From Filimonas effusa (GTDB lineage Bacteria; Bacteroidota; Bacteroidia; Chitinophagales; Chitinophagaceae): a stretch of 64,000 nt of DNA. The notes under the pieces were generated by a model. It saw only the letters and a program-made list of their open reading frames with translations. It did no database searches and was not told the DNA's origin. The stretch covers positions 1 through 64,000 of the forward strand of contig NZ_SDHZ01000002.1 in the NCBI RefSeq assembly GCF_004118675.1, given 5' to 3'. The translations under genes and the position numbers were made by a program. Of the stretch, positions 27,968 through 36,818 are shown in pieces; position 1 is the stretch's first letter; each line of letters begins with the position of its first letter.

Positions 27968-28894
27968 ATGCAAAAAAAAGTAAAGATCGCAGCACCAGCC
28001 ACCGTCGCCAACCTGGTTTGCGGTTTCGATATACTGGGTCTCTGCCTTCATGATCCCTACGACATCATGGAAGTAGAACTCCTACAGGAGAAAAAGATCA
28101 TCGTTAAAAGCGCCGACGGCTACCCCTTACCTGAAGACCCCGCCTTAAATACAGCCGGCGCCCCGCTGCTCGAAATGCTGAAAGAACTCGATGAACCCAT
28201 CGGATTCTCAGTAATAATTCATAAAAGAATAAAACCCGGCAGCGGCGTAGGTTCCAGCGCCGCCAGCGCAGCAGGTGCCGTGGTCGCAGCCAATCACCTG
28301 CTCGGCAACAGGTTCTCAAAAGAGGAACTCGTGCAGTTTGCCATGTTCGGCGAAAAAGTAGCCAGTGGCGTAAAACATGCCGACAATATCACCCCCTGTA
28401 TCTTCGGCGGCGTAACACTCATACGCTCCATCTTCCCGCTCGATATTGTCCCGCTATCATCACCGCCACTCTACGTAACAGTGATCCATCCGCAGATAGA
28501 AGTGAAAACAGCCGACGCCAGGGCCATCCTCAAACAACAGATCCAGCTGAAAGATGCCATCAAACAATGGGGTAACATAGCAGGACTGGTAGCAGGTTTC
28601 CTTAAAAACGACTACGACCTTATAGGCCGCTCCCTCGAAGACCACCTGATAGAACCCGTCCGCAGCATTCTCATCCCCGGTTTCGATGACCTCAAAGCCG
28701 CTTGTAAACAGGCAGGAGCATTGGGCGGTGGTATCTCCGGCTCCGGCCCCTCTATTTTCATGCTCAGCAAAGAAAAAGCTACAGCCGGAAAAGTAGAAGA
28801 TGCCATGAAAAAGATCTATACCGATCTGGGAATAGACTTCCACACTTACCTTACTACCATCAACACAGAAGGAGTGAAAATTCTGGAAGGATAA
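27968..28894 (+). CDS. thrB: Homoserine kinase
   Basis: 308 residues, GHMP kinase family. The ATP loop PGSGVGSSAASAAGA lies at residues 90-104. The N-terminal PATVANLVCGFDILGL is typical of ThrB, and the C-terminal GGGISGSGPSIFML is motif 3. Phosphorylates homoserine for ThrC. 128 bases after thrA across the repeat-bearing gap, and 108 bases before thrC. Confidence 0.96.
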   Translation: MQKKVKIAAPATVANLVCGFDILGLCLHDPYDIMEVELLQEKKIIVKSADGYPLPEDPALNTAGAPLLEMLKELDEPIGFSVIIHKRIKPGSGVGSSAASAAGAVVAANHLLGNRFSKEELVQFAMFGEKVASGVKHADNITPCIFGGVTLIRSIFPLDIVPLSSPPLYVTVIHPQIEVKTADARAILKQQIQLKDAIKQWGNIAGLVAGFLKNDYDLIGRSLEDHLIEPVRSILIPGFDDLKAACKQAGALGGGISGSGPSIFMLSKEKATAGKVEDAMKKIYTDLGIDFHTYLTTINTEGVKILEG

Positions 28895-29002
28895 TTGCAT
28901 CAGCAAACCATTAAAATAAACACTTGCATACCGGTAAACCATAACCAACCATTGCAACAAAGGCCACCCAGCAAAAACAGTTCGCAACGCTTAATCAATC
29001 AT

Positions 29003-30337
29003 ATGAACTACTATAGCCTCAATCGCCAGTCACCAACAGTCAGCTTCGCAGAAGCCGCTGTAAAAGGACAAGCGCCCGACAAAGGATTATACTTCCCGGA
29101 ACATATACCGCAACTCCCTGCCAACTTCATACAGGATATCCGCCAGTACAGCAAAGAAGAGATCGGTTTCCTCGTTATGAAACCCTACGTGGCCGGCAGC
29201 CTCCCCGACGATGTTTTACAAAAGATCGTAAAAGAAACAGTCGACTTCGAATTTCCCCTGGTACAGGTAAACGCCACCAACTTTTCACTCGAACTGTTCC
29301 ATGGCCCTACCCTCGCATTCAAAGACGTAGGCGCCCGCTTCATGAGCCGTTGCCTGGGTTATTTCAACCGTAACAGCAACAACCATGTCACCGTATTGGT
29401 TGCTACCTCCGGCGATACCGGCGGCGCCGTAGCCAACGGCTTCCTCGGCGTAGAAGGCGTAGACGTAGTCATCCTCTACCCTTCCGGCAAAGTAAGCCCC
29501 GTACAAGAGCTGCAGCTCACTACCTGCGGACAAAACATCACCGCCCTCGAAGTAGATGGCAGCTTCGACGACTGCCAGGCCATGGTAAAACAAGCCTTTG
29601 CCGATGCAGCGCTCAACGAAAAGATCAGCCTCACCTCAGCCAACTCTATTAACGTGGCCCGCTGGCTGCCCCAGCAACTTTATTACTTCTTCGCCTTCCA
29701 GCAATGGCAGGAAACAACGCCGCCGGTAATATCAGTCCCCAGCGGCAACTTCGGCAATATCTGTGCAGGCATCCTGGCTCATATATCAGGTCTGCCCGTA
29801 CAACACTTCGTAGCCGCCTGTAATGCCAACGACGTTATCCCTTCCTACTTCACCAGCGGGGGAAACTATCAGCCCAAACAGGCGGTAGCCACACTCTCCA
29901 ATGCAATGGACGTAGGTAACCCCAGTAATTTCATCCGCGTACTGGAACTCTTCGGCAACCAGTTTCCCGCCGTAAGCAAAGCCGTTAGCGCTTACAGCGT
30001 CGATGACGAAACAACACTGAACACCATCAAAGACGTATATGAAGCCGATGGCTATATCCTCGACCCGCATGGCGCCGTAGCCTATCACGCCCTCTGCGAA
30101 TACGTAAAAGACTTCGGCGTCATAAGAACCGATTATGAACCGGTGATCCATAACCCCAAAGGCATCTTCCTCGAAACCGCTCACCCGGTGAAATTCCCCG
30201 AAGCAGTAGAAAAAGCCACCGGCCAGGCCGTTCCTGTCCCCGATAACGTTAAACACCTTTTCGATAAAGAAAAACAAAGCATCAAAATGTCCGCCTCTTT
30301 CAACGACCTGAAAGACTGGCTGATGAGCAGAAAATAG
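29003..30337 (+). CDS. thrC: Threonine synthase
   Basis: 444 residues from the ATG at 29003 (MNYYSLNRQS); an earlier in-frame TTG adds 36 residues unlike the family. PLP enzyme making threonine from phosphohomoserine. The PLP lysine is Lys107 in HGPTLAFKDVGARFM. Other motifs are VATSGDTGGAVANGF and VPSGNFGNICAG. The length and C-terminus (DPHGAVAYHAL, ETAHPVKFPE) match the E. coli type. Last gene of the thr section. Confidence 0.96.
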   Translation: MNYYSLNRQSPTVSFAEAAVKGQAPDKGLYFPEHIPQLPANFIQDIRQYSKEEIGFLVMKPYVAGSLPDDVLQKIVKETVDFEFPLVQVNATNFSLELFHGPTLAFKDVGARFMSRCLGYFNRNSNNHVTVLVATSGDTGGAVANGFLGVEGVDVVILYPSGKVSPVQELQLTTCGQNITALEVDGSFDDCQAMVKQAFADAALNEKISLTSANSINVARWLPQQLYYFFAFQQWQETTPPVISVPSGNFGNICAGILAHISGLPVQHFVAACNANDVIPSYFTSGGNYQPKQAVATLSNAMDVGNPSNFIRVLELFGNQFPAVSKAVSAYSVDDETTLNTIKDVYEADGYILDPHGAVAYHALCEYVKDFGVIRTDYEPVIHNPKGIFLETAHPVKFPEAVEKATGQAVPVPDNVKHLFDKEKQSIKMSASFNDLKDWLMSRK

Positions 30338-30366
30338 AAAAAAGATAACAGCTGTCAGATAATAGT

Positions 30367-30437
30367 AAAAGCTTGTATTCAACCACAGTGCATCCAAAAA
30401 ACAAAACTTTGAAGCACACAATTGGATACAAGCTTTT
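30367..30437 (+). terminator. Terminator after thrC
   Basis: AAAAGCTTGTATTCAA (30367-30382) pairs with TTGGATACAAGCTTTT (30422-30437) over 16 bp with one G-U pair, and a T appears immediately after. The loop is about 39 bases. It lies 30 bases after the thrC stop. Confidence 0.65.
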
Positions 30438-30564
30438 TAATTACAGTCATCCCATTGCCTGCCTTCATCCTTAGTCCTGTTATCGCGCATTCAATCCTCC
30501 ACAATTACCTGTTTTGCAATACCCGTTTCTCCCGTCAATTCGTTACTTTGTATAAAAATTCACC

Positions 30565-30786
30565 ATGTTACCCAAAGGTGTACATATCGAAGGTGTTCCT
30601 GCGGAACTAGATGTTTTACTGGCCACTGATGAAAAAGCAAAAACCTTTTTTGAAAGTCTTGCAAAATCCTACAAACAAGGCTATTGCGACTGGGTAGGAT
30701 CAGCCAAACAAGAAGATACCCGTAAATCCAGAGCTGCAAAAGCACTCATCATGCTGCAAAACGGCCAGAAAACACTAAAGACATGA
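30565..30786 (+). CDS. YdeI/OmpD-associated-type small protein
   Basis: 73 residues. The C-terminal two thirds (FFESLAKSYKQGYCDWVGSA, then KQEDTRKSRAAKALIMLQNG) match the OmdA/YdeI C-terminal pattern, in which a W-x-x-x-A-K-x-x-x-T-R-x-x-R motif is conserved. The family's N-terminal YjbR/CyaY-like domain is absent, so this is a short stand-alone form. The next small gene starts inside its stop (ATGA overlap). Molecular function of the family is not clear. Confidence 0.8.
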   Translation: MLPKGVHIEGVPAELDVLLATDEKAKTFFESLAKSYKQGYCDWVGSAKQEDTRKSRAAKALIMLQNGQKTLKT

Positions 30787-31061
30787 GGAACATCAGCATC
30801 CCCTATGGCTTGATTATAAGATTCGGCTTATTGGCAGGATCTGCAATAGTTTTGTTTGAGTCGGTCAACCTGTTTGTGCTTTACCGCCAGATCAGGCTCG
30901 ACCTTTACCTCAGCATCGTAGCTGCCGCCTCTTTAATAGCTGGTGTGTGGATACGAAAAGAACGAAAAACGACACCAGCCAGTCGTAGGTACAATAGGTT
31001 CCCTCATCATCGGCCTCTTCGCGAAAACCCAAAAGCAATAAGCCATCTTCACGATCTATAA
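30783..31061 (+). CDS. Small two-helix membrane protein, tail uncertain
   Basis: 92 residues, starting in an ATGA overlap with the upstream stop, which argues for translational coupling. Two hydrophobic segments are seen (about 8-28, YGLIIRFGLLAGSAIVLF, and 38-56, LYLSIVAAASLIAGVW), followed by basic IRKERKT. The last 25 residues (YNRFPHHRPLRENPK...) look unlike a natural protein. A different frame carries more protein-like sequence after about 30975 (VVGTIGSLIIGLFAKT), so a frameshift or a decayed end is possible. The first 60 residues resemble the membrane part of Bacteroidota membrane-bound regulators, but no HTH follows. Confidence 0.45.
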   Translation: MRNISIPYGLIIRFGLLAGSAIVLFESVNLFVLYRQIRLDLYLSIVAAASLIAGVWIRKERKTTPASRRYNRFPHHRPLRENPKAISHLHDL

Positions 31062-31151
31062 CGCCTCCAAAAACAGCCTGATTTATAGCGGCTCCTACCT
31101 CGCAGTCCGTTTTGTGACAGCAGAGCAAACGCTCAAATCATATAAACAAAA

Positions 31152-31179
31152 GAGCCTGTATCCTCTCGAATACAGGCTC
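31152..31179 (-). terminator. Terminator of the lactonase-like gene
   Basis: GAGCCTGTAT (31152-31161) and ATACAGGCTC (31170-31179) form a 10-bp stem with an 8-base loop. On the minus strand it is followed by TTTT, and it lies just past the stop of the lactonase-family gene. Confidence 0.7.
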
Positions 31180-31210
31180 CGGAATTTTATCGAAGTCCGC
31201 TAACTGCTTT

Positions 31211-32335
31211 TTATTTAATCGGCGTCATCATCAGAAACATCGGCTTATTAACAGAAATAGTAGTACCGCTGGCCTCCAGCAATCCATAGTTCCTGTTAAT
31301 AACAAAGATCTGGATGTTATTGCTGTCCCGGTTAGCCACCAGCAGGAAACGCCCTGTAGGATCTATCATAAAATTCCTCGGATGCTCTCCCACTTTCTGA
31401 TGCCCTACCTCCAGTAACTTACCATCGGAGCTGGTTTTGAAAATAGCGATATCATTGGCCTTACCACGATTCGAAGCATACAGGAATTTACCATCAGGCG
31501 TAATATGAATATCGGCGGCCCCCATATCATTCTTATCACCGGTTTTAGTAGCCTCTATCGTTTGTACCTCGGTAAGCTGACCGTTGTTATACTGGTAAGC
31601 AATGATCTTACCCGATAACTCATTGATCACATAGGCAAACTGCCTGTTAGGACTAAACACAATATGACGCGGACCGGAACCATCTTCTACAGTATAATAC
31701 TGCGGATCACCGTCAGTGAGTGGCGTTGCTGCATCATTCGCATTGAACTTATACTTATACACCCGGTCATTTCCCAGATCAGCTGAAAACAGGAACTGCT
31801 GATCAGGAGAGAAAACCACGCTATGCGGATGCGGCATTTCCTGGCGGGTTACATTAACGCCATACCCCTCATGTCCCAATGTCTGCAAAACAGGCTGTAA
31901 GGCCCCGTCCTGGCCCGTTTTATACAAAACGATATTTCCACCGGCATAATTTGCGACAACCACGTTTTTGCCCGTAGAATCAACAGATACATAACAAGGA
32001 GAAGGGCCGCCCGTAGTCTGCTTATTGATCAGGCTCAGTGCCCCTTTGGTTTTATCCAGGGCAAAAGCGCTCACCTCACCATCATTGCCACCCGGCAACT
32101 CGTTTACAGCATACACATACTTCTTATCCTGCGAAACAGCCATATAAGTGGCATACCCCGTTTCCACCTTGCTGATGAAAGTAGCTTCCCCCTTATTGGG
32201 ATTAAAGCGGTAGATATGAATACCTCCTTCTTTTGCATCCGAATTAGTGCCTATAAATAAATACTGGATAGGATTCTGACAAAAACCGGCTGCAGCAAGC
32301 AGAAAGGAGCCGGCAAACAATAATATTTTGCGCAT
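31211..32335 (-). CDS. Secreted lactonase-family seven-bladed beta-propeller protein
   Basis: 374 residues from the ATG at 32335; upstream in-frame codons precede the signal peptide and are not supported. Signal peptide MRKILLFAGSFLLAAAGFCQ. Beta-propeller of the 6-phosphogluconolactonase (YbhE/Pgl) family: repeated blade motifs such as YLFIGTNSDAKEGGIHIYR, PHPHSVVFSPDQQFLFSADL, GPRHIVFSPNRQFAYVINEL and GAADIHITPDGKFLYASNRG. The signal peptide argues for periplasmic or extracellular action, so a classic pentose-phosphate role is unlikely; the true substrate may be another lactone. Confidence 0.85.
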   Translation of the reverse strand: MRKILLFAGSFLLAAAGFCQNPIQYLFIGTNSDAKEGGIHIYRFNPNKGEATFISKVETGYATYMAVSQDKKYVYAVNELPGGNDGEVSAFALDKTKGALSLINKQTTGGPSPCYVSVDSTGKNVVVANYAGGNIVLYKTGQDGALQPVLQTLGHEGYGVNVTRQEMPHPHSVVFSPDQQFLFSADLGNDRVYKYKFNANDAATPLTDGDPQYYTVEDGSGPRHIVFSPNRQFAYVINELSGKIIAYQYNNGQLTEVQTIEATKTGDKNDMGAADIHITPDGKFLYASNRGKANDIAIFKTSSDGKLLEVGHQKVGEHPRNFMIDPTGRFLLVANRDSNNIQIFVINRNYGLLEASGTTISVNKPMFLMMTPIK

Positions 32336-32550
32336 ATGGAACGAATTAGGTTCCATGCAATTTAAGCAACTCAAAGCGCATTGCTTTGCCCATAACGTTA
32401 AAAAAAGACGATATAAATAAAACAAGCTCCCGGAATCACTTATATCCCGACAAAGACAAAACGCGCGTTCATACTATACACCACCTGGCTTGTATTTCTG
32501 TAGAAGTGCTAAAAAGCATTTTGTTCATTGCTTAGATGAGTCCATTACAA

Positions 32551-32586
32551 AAAGAGAGGGCGCATCATATGATACGCCCTCTCTTT
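32551..32586 (-). terminator. Intrinsic terminator of rpoB
   Basis: AAAGAGAGGGCG (32551-32562) and CGCCCTCTCTTT (32575-32586) make a perfect 12-bp stem, extended inward by ATCAT/ATGAT across one mismatch. On the minus strand TTTTTG follows directly. It is only 24 bases after the rpoB stop, so transcription of rpoB ends here rather than continuing to rpoC. Confidence 0.85.
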
Positions 32587-32609
32587 CTATCTTGAAATCA
32601 GCTTATCGC

Positions 32610-35600
32610 CTATTCGAATTTCAGATCCAGACCTAAGCCTCTCAACTCGTGAACCAATACGTTGAAAGATTCAGGAATACCCGCTCTCGGGATATTATCA
32701 CCTTTCACGATCGCTTCGTAAGTTTTAGCACGGCCGATGATATCATCGGACTTGATGGTTAACAGTTCCTGCAGGATGTTGGCAGCACCGTATGCTTCAA
32801 GTGCCCAAACCTCCATCTCACCAAAACGCTGACCACCAAACTGTGCCTTACCACCCAGCGGCTGCTGCGTAATCAAGCTGTAAGGTCCGATAGAACGTGC
32901 GTGCATCTTATCGTCAACCATGTGGTGCAGTTTGATCATGTAGATCACACCAACGGTTGCTTTCTGGTGGAAACGATCACCGGTTTCACCATCGTACAGG
33001 TACGTGTGACCCATCTTGGGGATACCAGCGTCAGCGCAATATTGCTCGATCTCAGCAGGTGAAGCACCGTCAAAGATAGGCGTAGCGAATTTCACACCCA
33101 GTTGCTTACCGCACCATCCCAGGATGGTTTCGTAGATCTGACCCAGGTTCATCCTCGAAGGTACACCAAGTGGGTTCAGCACAATATCAACAGGAGTACC
33201 ATCTTCCAGGAACGGCATGTCTTCAGCACGTACGATCTTCGCAACGATACCTTTGTTACCGTGACGACCCGCCATTTTATCACCCACTTTCAGCTTACGC
33301 TTAACAGCCAGGTAAACCTTAGCCAGCTTCAGTACACCTGCAGGCAATTCATCACCAATAGAGATGTTGAATTTCTCGCGCTTATAACGGCCTAATTCTT
33401 CGTTGAATTTGATGTTATAGTTGTGTAACAGGATGTTGATCTGGTCATCGGTAGCAGCATCACCGGTCCAACCCAGCGGGTTAACGTTTTGGTAATCGAT
33501 AGAGCTCAGGTTCTTAACATTGAACTTAGCGCTCTTACCAATCAGCATTTCGCCGAAGTTGTTGGATACACCTGTAGAAGTTTTGTCTTTCAGCAGCGTT
33601 TGCAGCTTGTTGAGCAACAGTTCTTTCAGGTCTTCTGTATTCTTCTCGTGAACTTTTTCAACTTTCTCAAGCTGGGCTTTTTCACGAACTTTTGCATTCT
33701 TGTCTTTCTTCGCGCGCTGGAACAGCTTCTTGTCGATTACTACACCCTCAGTACCGTTAGGCGCTTTCAGAGAAGCATCTTTCGCATCACCGGCTTTGTC
33801 ACCGAAGATCGCACGTAACAGTTTCTCTTCAGGAGTAGGATCGCTTTCACCTTTAGGAGTGATCTTACCGATCAGGATATCTCCTTCCCTTACATGGGCG
33901 CCGATACGGATGATACCGTATTCGTCCAGGTCTTTGGTTGCTTCTTCAGAAACGTTAGGAATATCCGGAGTCAGTTCTTCTTCACCCAGTTTGGTATCAC
34001 GAACTTCCAGCTCATACTCTTCAATATGGATAGAAGTAAAGAGGTCTTCACGAACTACCTTCTCGTTGATTACGATGGCATCCTCGAAGTTGTACCCTTT
34101 CCATGGCATGAACGCCACTTGCAGGTTACGTCCTAAAGCCAGCTCACCATCTTTGGTAGCATAACCTTCGGTAAGGAAATCGCCTTTAACCACCTGCTGG
34201 CCCTTCTTAACGGCAGGACGCAGGTTGATGTTAGTAGATTGGTTGGTTTTGATGAACTTGGTTAAACGGTAGATCACCAGGTCGTCTTCGAAGCTAACCA
34301 AACGGTCGCTATCATTTCTGTCGTAACGAACATGGATCTCTTTCGCATCAACGAATTCAACAACACCGTTGCCTTCTGCGTGGATCTGGATCCTGGCGTC
34401 ACGCGCTGCTTTACCTTCCAGGCCGGTACCTACGATAGGTGACTGCGGCAGGATCAATGGTACAGCCTGACGTTGCATGTTCGATCCCATCAGCGCACGG
34501 TTGGCGTCATCATGCTCAAGGAACGGAATCAGGGAAGCACTCAAACCAACGATCTGGTTAGGCGCAACGTCCATGTATTCCACTTCAGATTTTTCGAGGA
34601 TCGGGAAGTCACCGGTCTGACGGCTTACAACCCTTTCGTCTACGAAACCACCTTTCTCATCCAGCTCAACATTGCTCTGGGCGATCTTGGCGGTATCTTC
34701 CTCTTCTGCACTCAGGAAACGCATAGAGTTCAACTCTACTTTACCGTCGGCAACTTTATGGTAAGGAGTTTCAATAAAGCCCATGTCATTGATCTTCGCA
34801 TGCACGCAAAGCGTAGAGATCAGACCAATGTTCGGTCCTTCAGGAGTTTCGATGGTACACAAACGGCCATAGTGGCTATAGTGTACGTCACGCACCTCAA
34901 AACCGGCACGCTCCCTGCTCAAACCGCCGGGTCCAAGTGCGGAGATACGACGCTTGTGCGTGATCTCACTCAGAGGGTTGGTCTGGTCAAGGAATTGTGA
35001 TAACTGCGAAGTACCAAAGAAAGAGTTGATAACAGAAGACAATGTACGCGCGTTGATCAGGTCAACAGGCGTGAACACCTCGTTATCACGCACGTTCATA
35101 CGTTCGCGGATGGTACGCGCCATACGCGCTAAACCAACACCGAACTGAGCATATAACTGCTCTCCTACGGTACGAACACGACGGTTGCTCAGGTGATCGA
35201 TATCGTCGATCTCAGCCTTACCATTGGTCAAACGAACCAGGTATTTGATGATCTCGATAATGTCTTCTTTCGTAAGAACCTTGTTTTCCAGTTTCTGCGT
35301 TACATTCAGTTTGCGGTTGATCTTATAACGACCTACCTCACCCAGATCATAACGTTTGTCGCTGAAGAACAGTTTGTCGATGATACCACGTGCAGTTTCA
35401 TTATCAGGGGCATCAGCACCACGCAGCTGGCGGTAGATATGCTGAACCGCTTCCAGTTCACTGTTTGAAGTATCTTTGTTTAAAGTATTGTAGATGATGG
35501 CATAATCACCACCAACGTCTTCACGTTGAATAAATACGCTCTTCACATCCAGGTCGGCTATTGTATCAACAGCTTCTTCGTCAAGGATGGTATCACGCTC

Positions 35601-36413
35601 CATAACGATCTCGTTACGCTCGATAGACACCACTTCACCGGTATCTTCGTCAACGAAATCTTCAACCCAGGTACGCAGCACACGTGCAGCGAGTTTCTTG
35701 CCCAGGTGTTTCTGAAGTGATTTTTTATCGGCAGAAACCTCGGTAGCCATACCAAACAGTTCCAGGATATCTTTATCAGTTTCGAAACCAATAGAACGCA
35801 ACAGCGTAGTTACAGGGAATTTCTTCTTACGGTCGATATACGCATACATTACGTTGTTGATATCGGTCGCAAACTCCATCCAGGCTCCTTTGAAAGGAAT
35901 AACCCTTGCAGAGTAAATTTTAGTTCCGTTCGGGTGAACAGACTGTCCGAAGAATACACCGGGTGAACGGTGTAACTGCGAAACAACCACACGTTCAGCA
36001 CCATTGATAACAAAGGTACCGCGTGGGGTCATATAAGGAATATTGCCTAAGAATACATCCTGAACAATAGTCTGGAAATCTACGTGCTCCTCATCATTAC
36101 AACTTAAACGCAATTTGGCTTTCAGGGGAACGGCATAAGTCAGACCACGCTCCATACACTCTTCAATAGTGTAACGGGGTGGATCAATAAAATAATCCAG
36201 AAACTCCAGTACAAAGATGTTACGGGTGTCGGTGATAGGAAAGTTTTCTTTAAACACACGGAACAGCCCCTCTACGTTACGCTTGTCAGGCGTAGTCTCT
36301 AACTGGAAAAATTCACGGAAAGATTCTAACTGAATGTCTAGCAGATCAGGAGTTTCAGCTAGGTGTTTGGCTTTACCGAAGCTGACCCTGTTTTGAACTT
36401 TAGTTGATGACAT
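32610..36413 (-). CDS. rpoB: DNA-directed RNA polymerase beta subunit
   Basis: 1267 residues, the usual Bacteroidota length, intact from [17 protein letters not shown] to [10 protein letters not shown]. Housekeeping motifs are all present: [20 protein letters not shown], the rifampicin pocket around [62 protein letters not shown], and [20 protein letters not shown]. Key rifampicin residues (the D of FLDQ, the H of THKR, and the S of RISALG) look wild-type. It stands alone: neither rplJ/rplL upstream nor rpoC downstream, with its own terminator and probable promoter. This is unlike the normal rplKAJL-rpoBC order. Confidence 0.97.
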   Translation of the reverse strand: MSSTKVQNRVSFGKAKHLAETPDLLDIQLESFREFFQLETTPDKRNVEGLFRVFKENFPITDTRNIFVLEFLDYFIDPPRYTIEECMERGLTYAVPLKAKLRLSCNDEEHVDFQTIVQDVFLGNIPYMTPRGTFVINGAERVVVSQLHRSPGVFFGQSVHPNGTKIYSARVIPFKGAWMEFATDINNVMYAYIDRKKKFPVTTLLRSIGFETDKDILELFGMATEVSADKKSLQKHLGKKLAARVLRTWVEDFVDEDTGEVVSIERNEIVMERDTILDEEAVDTIADLDVKSVFIQREDVGGDYAIIYNTLNKDTSNSELEAVQHIYRQLRGADAPDNETARGIIDKLFFSDKRYDLGEVGRYKINRKLNVTQKLENKVLTKEDIIEIIKYLVRLTNGKAEIDDIDHLSNRRVRTVGEQLYAQFGVGLARMARTIRERMNVRDNEVFTPVDLINARTLSSVINSFFGTSQLSQFLDQTNPLSEITHKRRISALGPGGLSRERAGFEVRDVHYSHYGRLCTIETPEGPNIGLISTLCVHAKINDMGFIETPYHKVADGKVELNSMRFLSAEEEDTAKIAQSNVELDEKGGFVDERVVSRQTGDFPILEKSEVEYMDVAPNQIVGLSASLIPFLEHDDANRALMGSNMQRQAVPLILPQSPIVGTGLEGKAARDARIQIHAEGNGVVEFVDAKEIHVRYDRNDSDRLVSFEDDLVIYRLTKFIKTNQSTNINLRPAVKKGQQVVKGDFLTEGYATKDGELALGRNLQVAFMPWKGYNFEDAIVINEKVVREDLFTSIHIEEYELEVRDTKLGEEELTPDIPNVSEEATKDLDEYGIIRIGAHVREGDILIGKITPKGESDPTPEEKLLRAIFGDKAGDAKDASLKAPNGTEGVVIDKKLFQRAKKDKNAKVREKAQLEKVEKVHEKNTEDLKELLLNKLQTLLKDKTSTGVSNNFGEMLIGKSAKFNVKNLSSIDYQNVNPLGWTGDAATDDQINILLHNYNIKFNEELGRYKREKFNISIGDELPAGVLKLAKVYLAVKRKLKVGDKMAGRHGNKGIVAKIVRAEDMPFLEDGTPVDIVLNPLGVPSRMNLGQIYETILGWCGKQLGVKFATPIFDGASPAEIEQYCADAGIPKMGHTYLYDGETGDRFHQKATVGVIYMIKLHHMVDDKMHARSIGPYSLITQQPLGGKAQFGGQRFGEMEVWALEAYGAANILQELLTIKSDDIIGRAKTYEAIVKGDNIPRAGIPESFNVLVHELRGLGLDLKFE

Positions 36414-36818
36414 ATCTGTAATTAACCGGTTTTGCTATGTTAAATGATGGGGAGAGCTACGCCCTCTAATACTGATTATCAGTTGGTTACATGGTAAATG
36501 GCCATTCACGTAACCCTAGCTGTTAATAAGCCCAAAATTAAGGATGGCAAAATTAAGGATTTGAAACGGAATTTAAAAACAAATTTTATACCAGCAATGC
36601 TTTCACCTGGGGATTTTAATTCCCATTTCCTTCTTTTTTTTCTGCACCTGTCGCATTTAGCCCCTCGTCCCCTCGCAAATGCAATCTGGCACATCTTTCC
36701 CTGTTATTAACGTCGTAAAGAATTACAATAGCAAAACAAAAACGCATTAGCAACAAACTGTATAAAAAGTAATGTACCCCAAACCGCATCTACTTGAAAA
36801 CAGCATATACCTGAAACT
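36414..36818. other. Divergent intergenic region rpoB / alpha-amylase
   Basis: 405 bases with the tandem TAATTTTG elements facing rpoB. No convincing promoter toward the amylase, no ORF with protein-like content and no clear terminator were seen in the rest; it is AT-rich with a pyrimidine run near 36628-36645. Confidence 0.4.
36533..36555 (-). promoter_or_regulatory. Tandem -7-like elements upstream of rpoB
   Basis: On the minus strand TAATTTTG occurs twice (36540-36533 and 36555-36548), each an exact TAnnTTTG match inside a 15-bp direct repeat with the shared unit CAAAATTAAGGAT. No TTG at the ideal -33 spacing was found. The 5' untranslated region would be about 110-125 bases. Confidence 0.5.

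Noticed and set aside
28895-29002. 36-residue N-terminal extension of thrC
   Set aside because: TTG start and low-complexity sequence unlike threonine synthases; the ATG at 29003 gives the family start.
31052-31203. In-frame protein-like run (AIFTIYNASKNSLIYSGSYL...) before the lactonase gene
   Set aside because: No start codon, a stop directly before it, and it overlaps the minus-strand terminator hairpin; treated as chance or a remnant.
32610-36413. rpoB as a rifampicin-resistant divergent paralogue
   Set aside because: All core motifs and the key rifampicin-pocket residues look ordinary; nothing in the sequence shows resistance or divergence.
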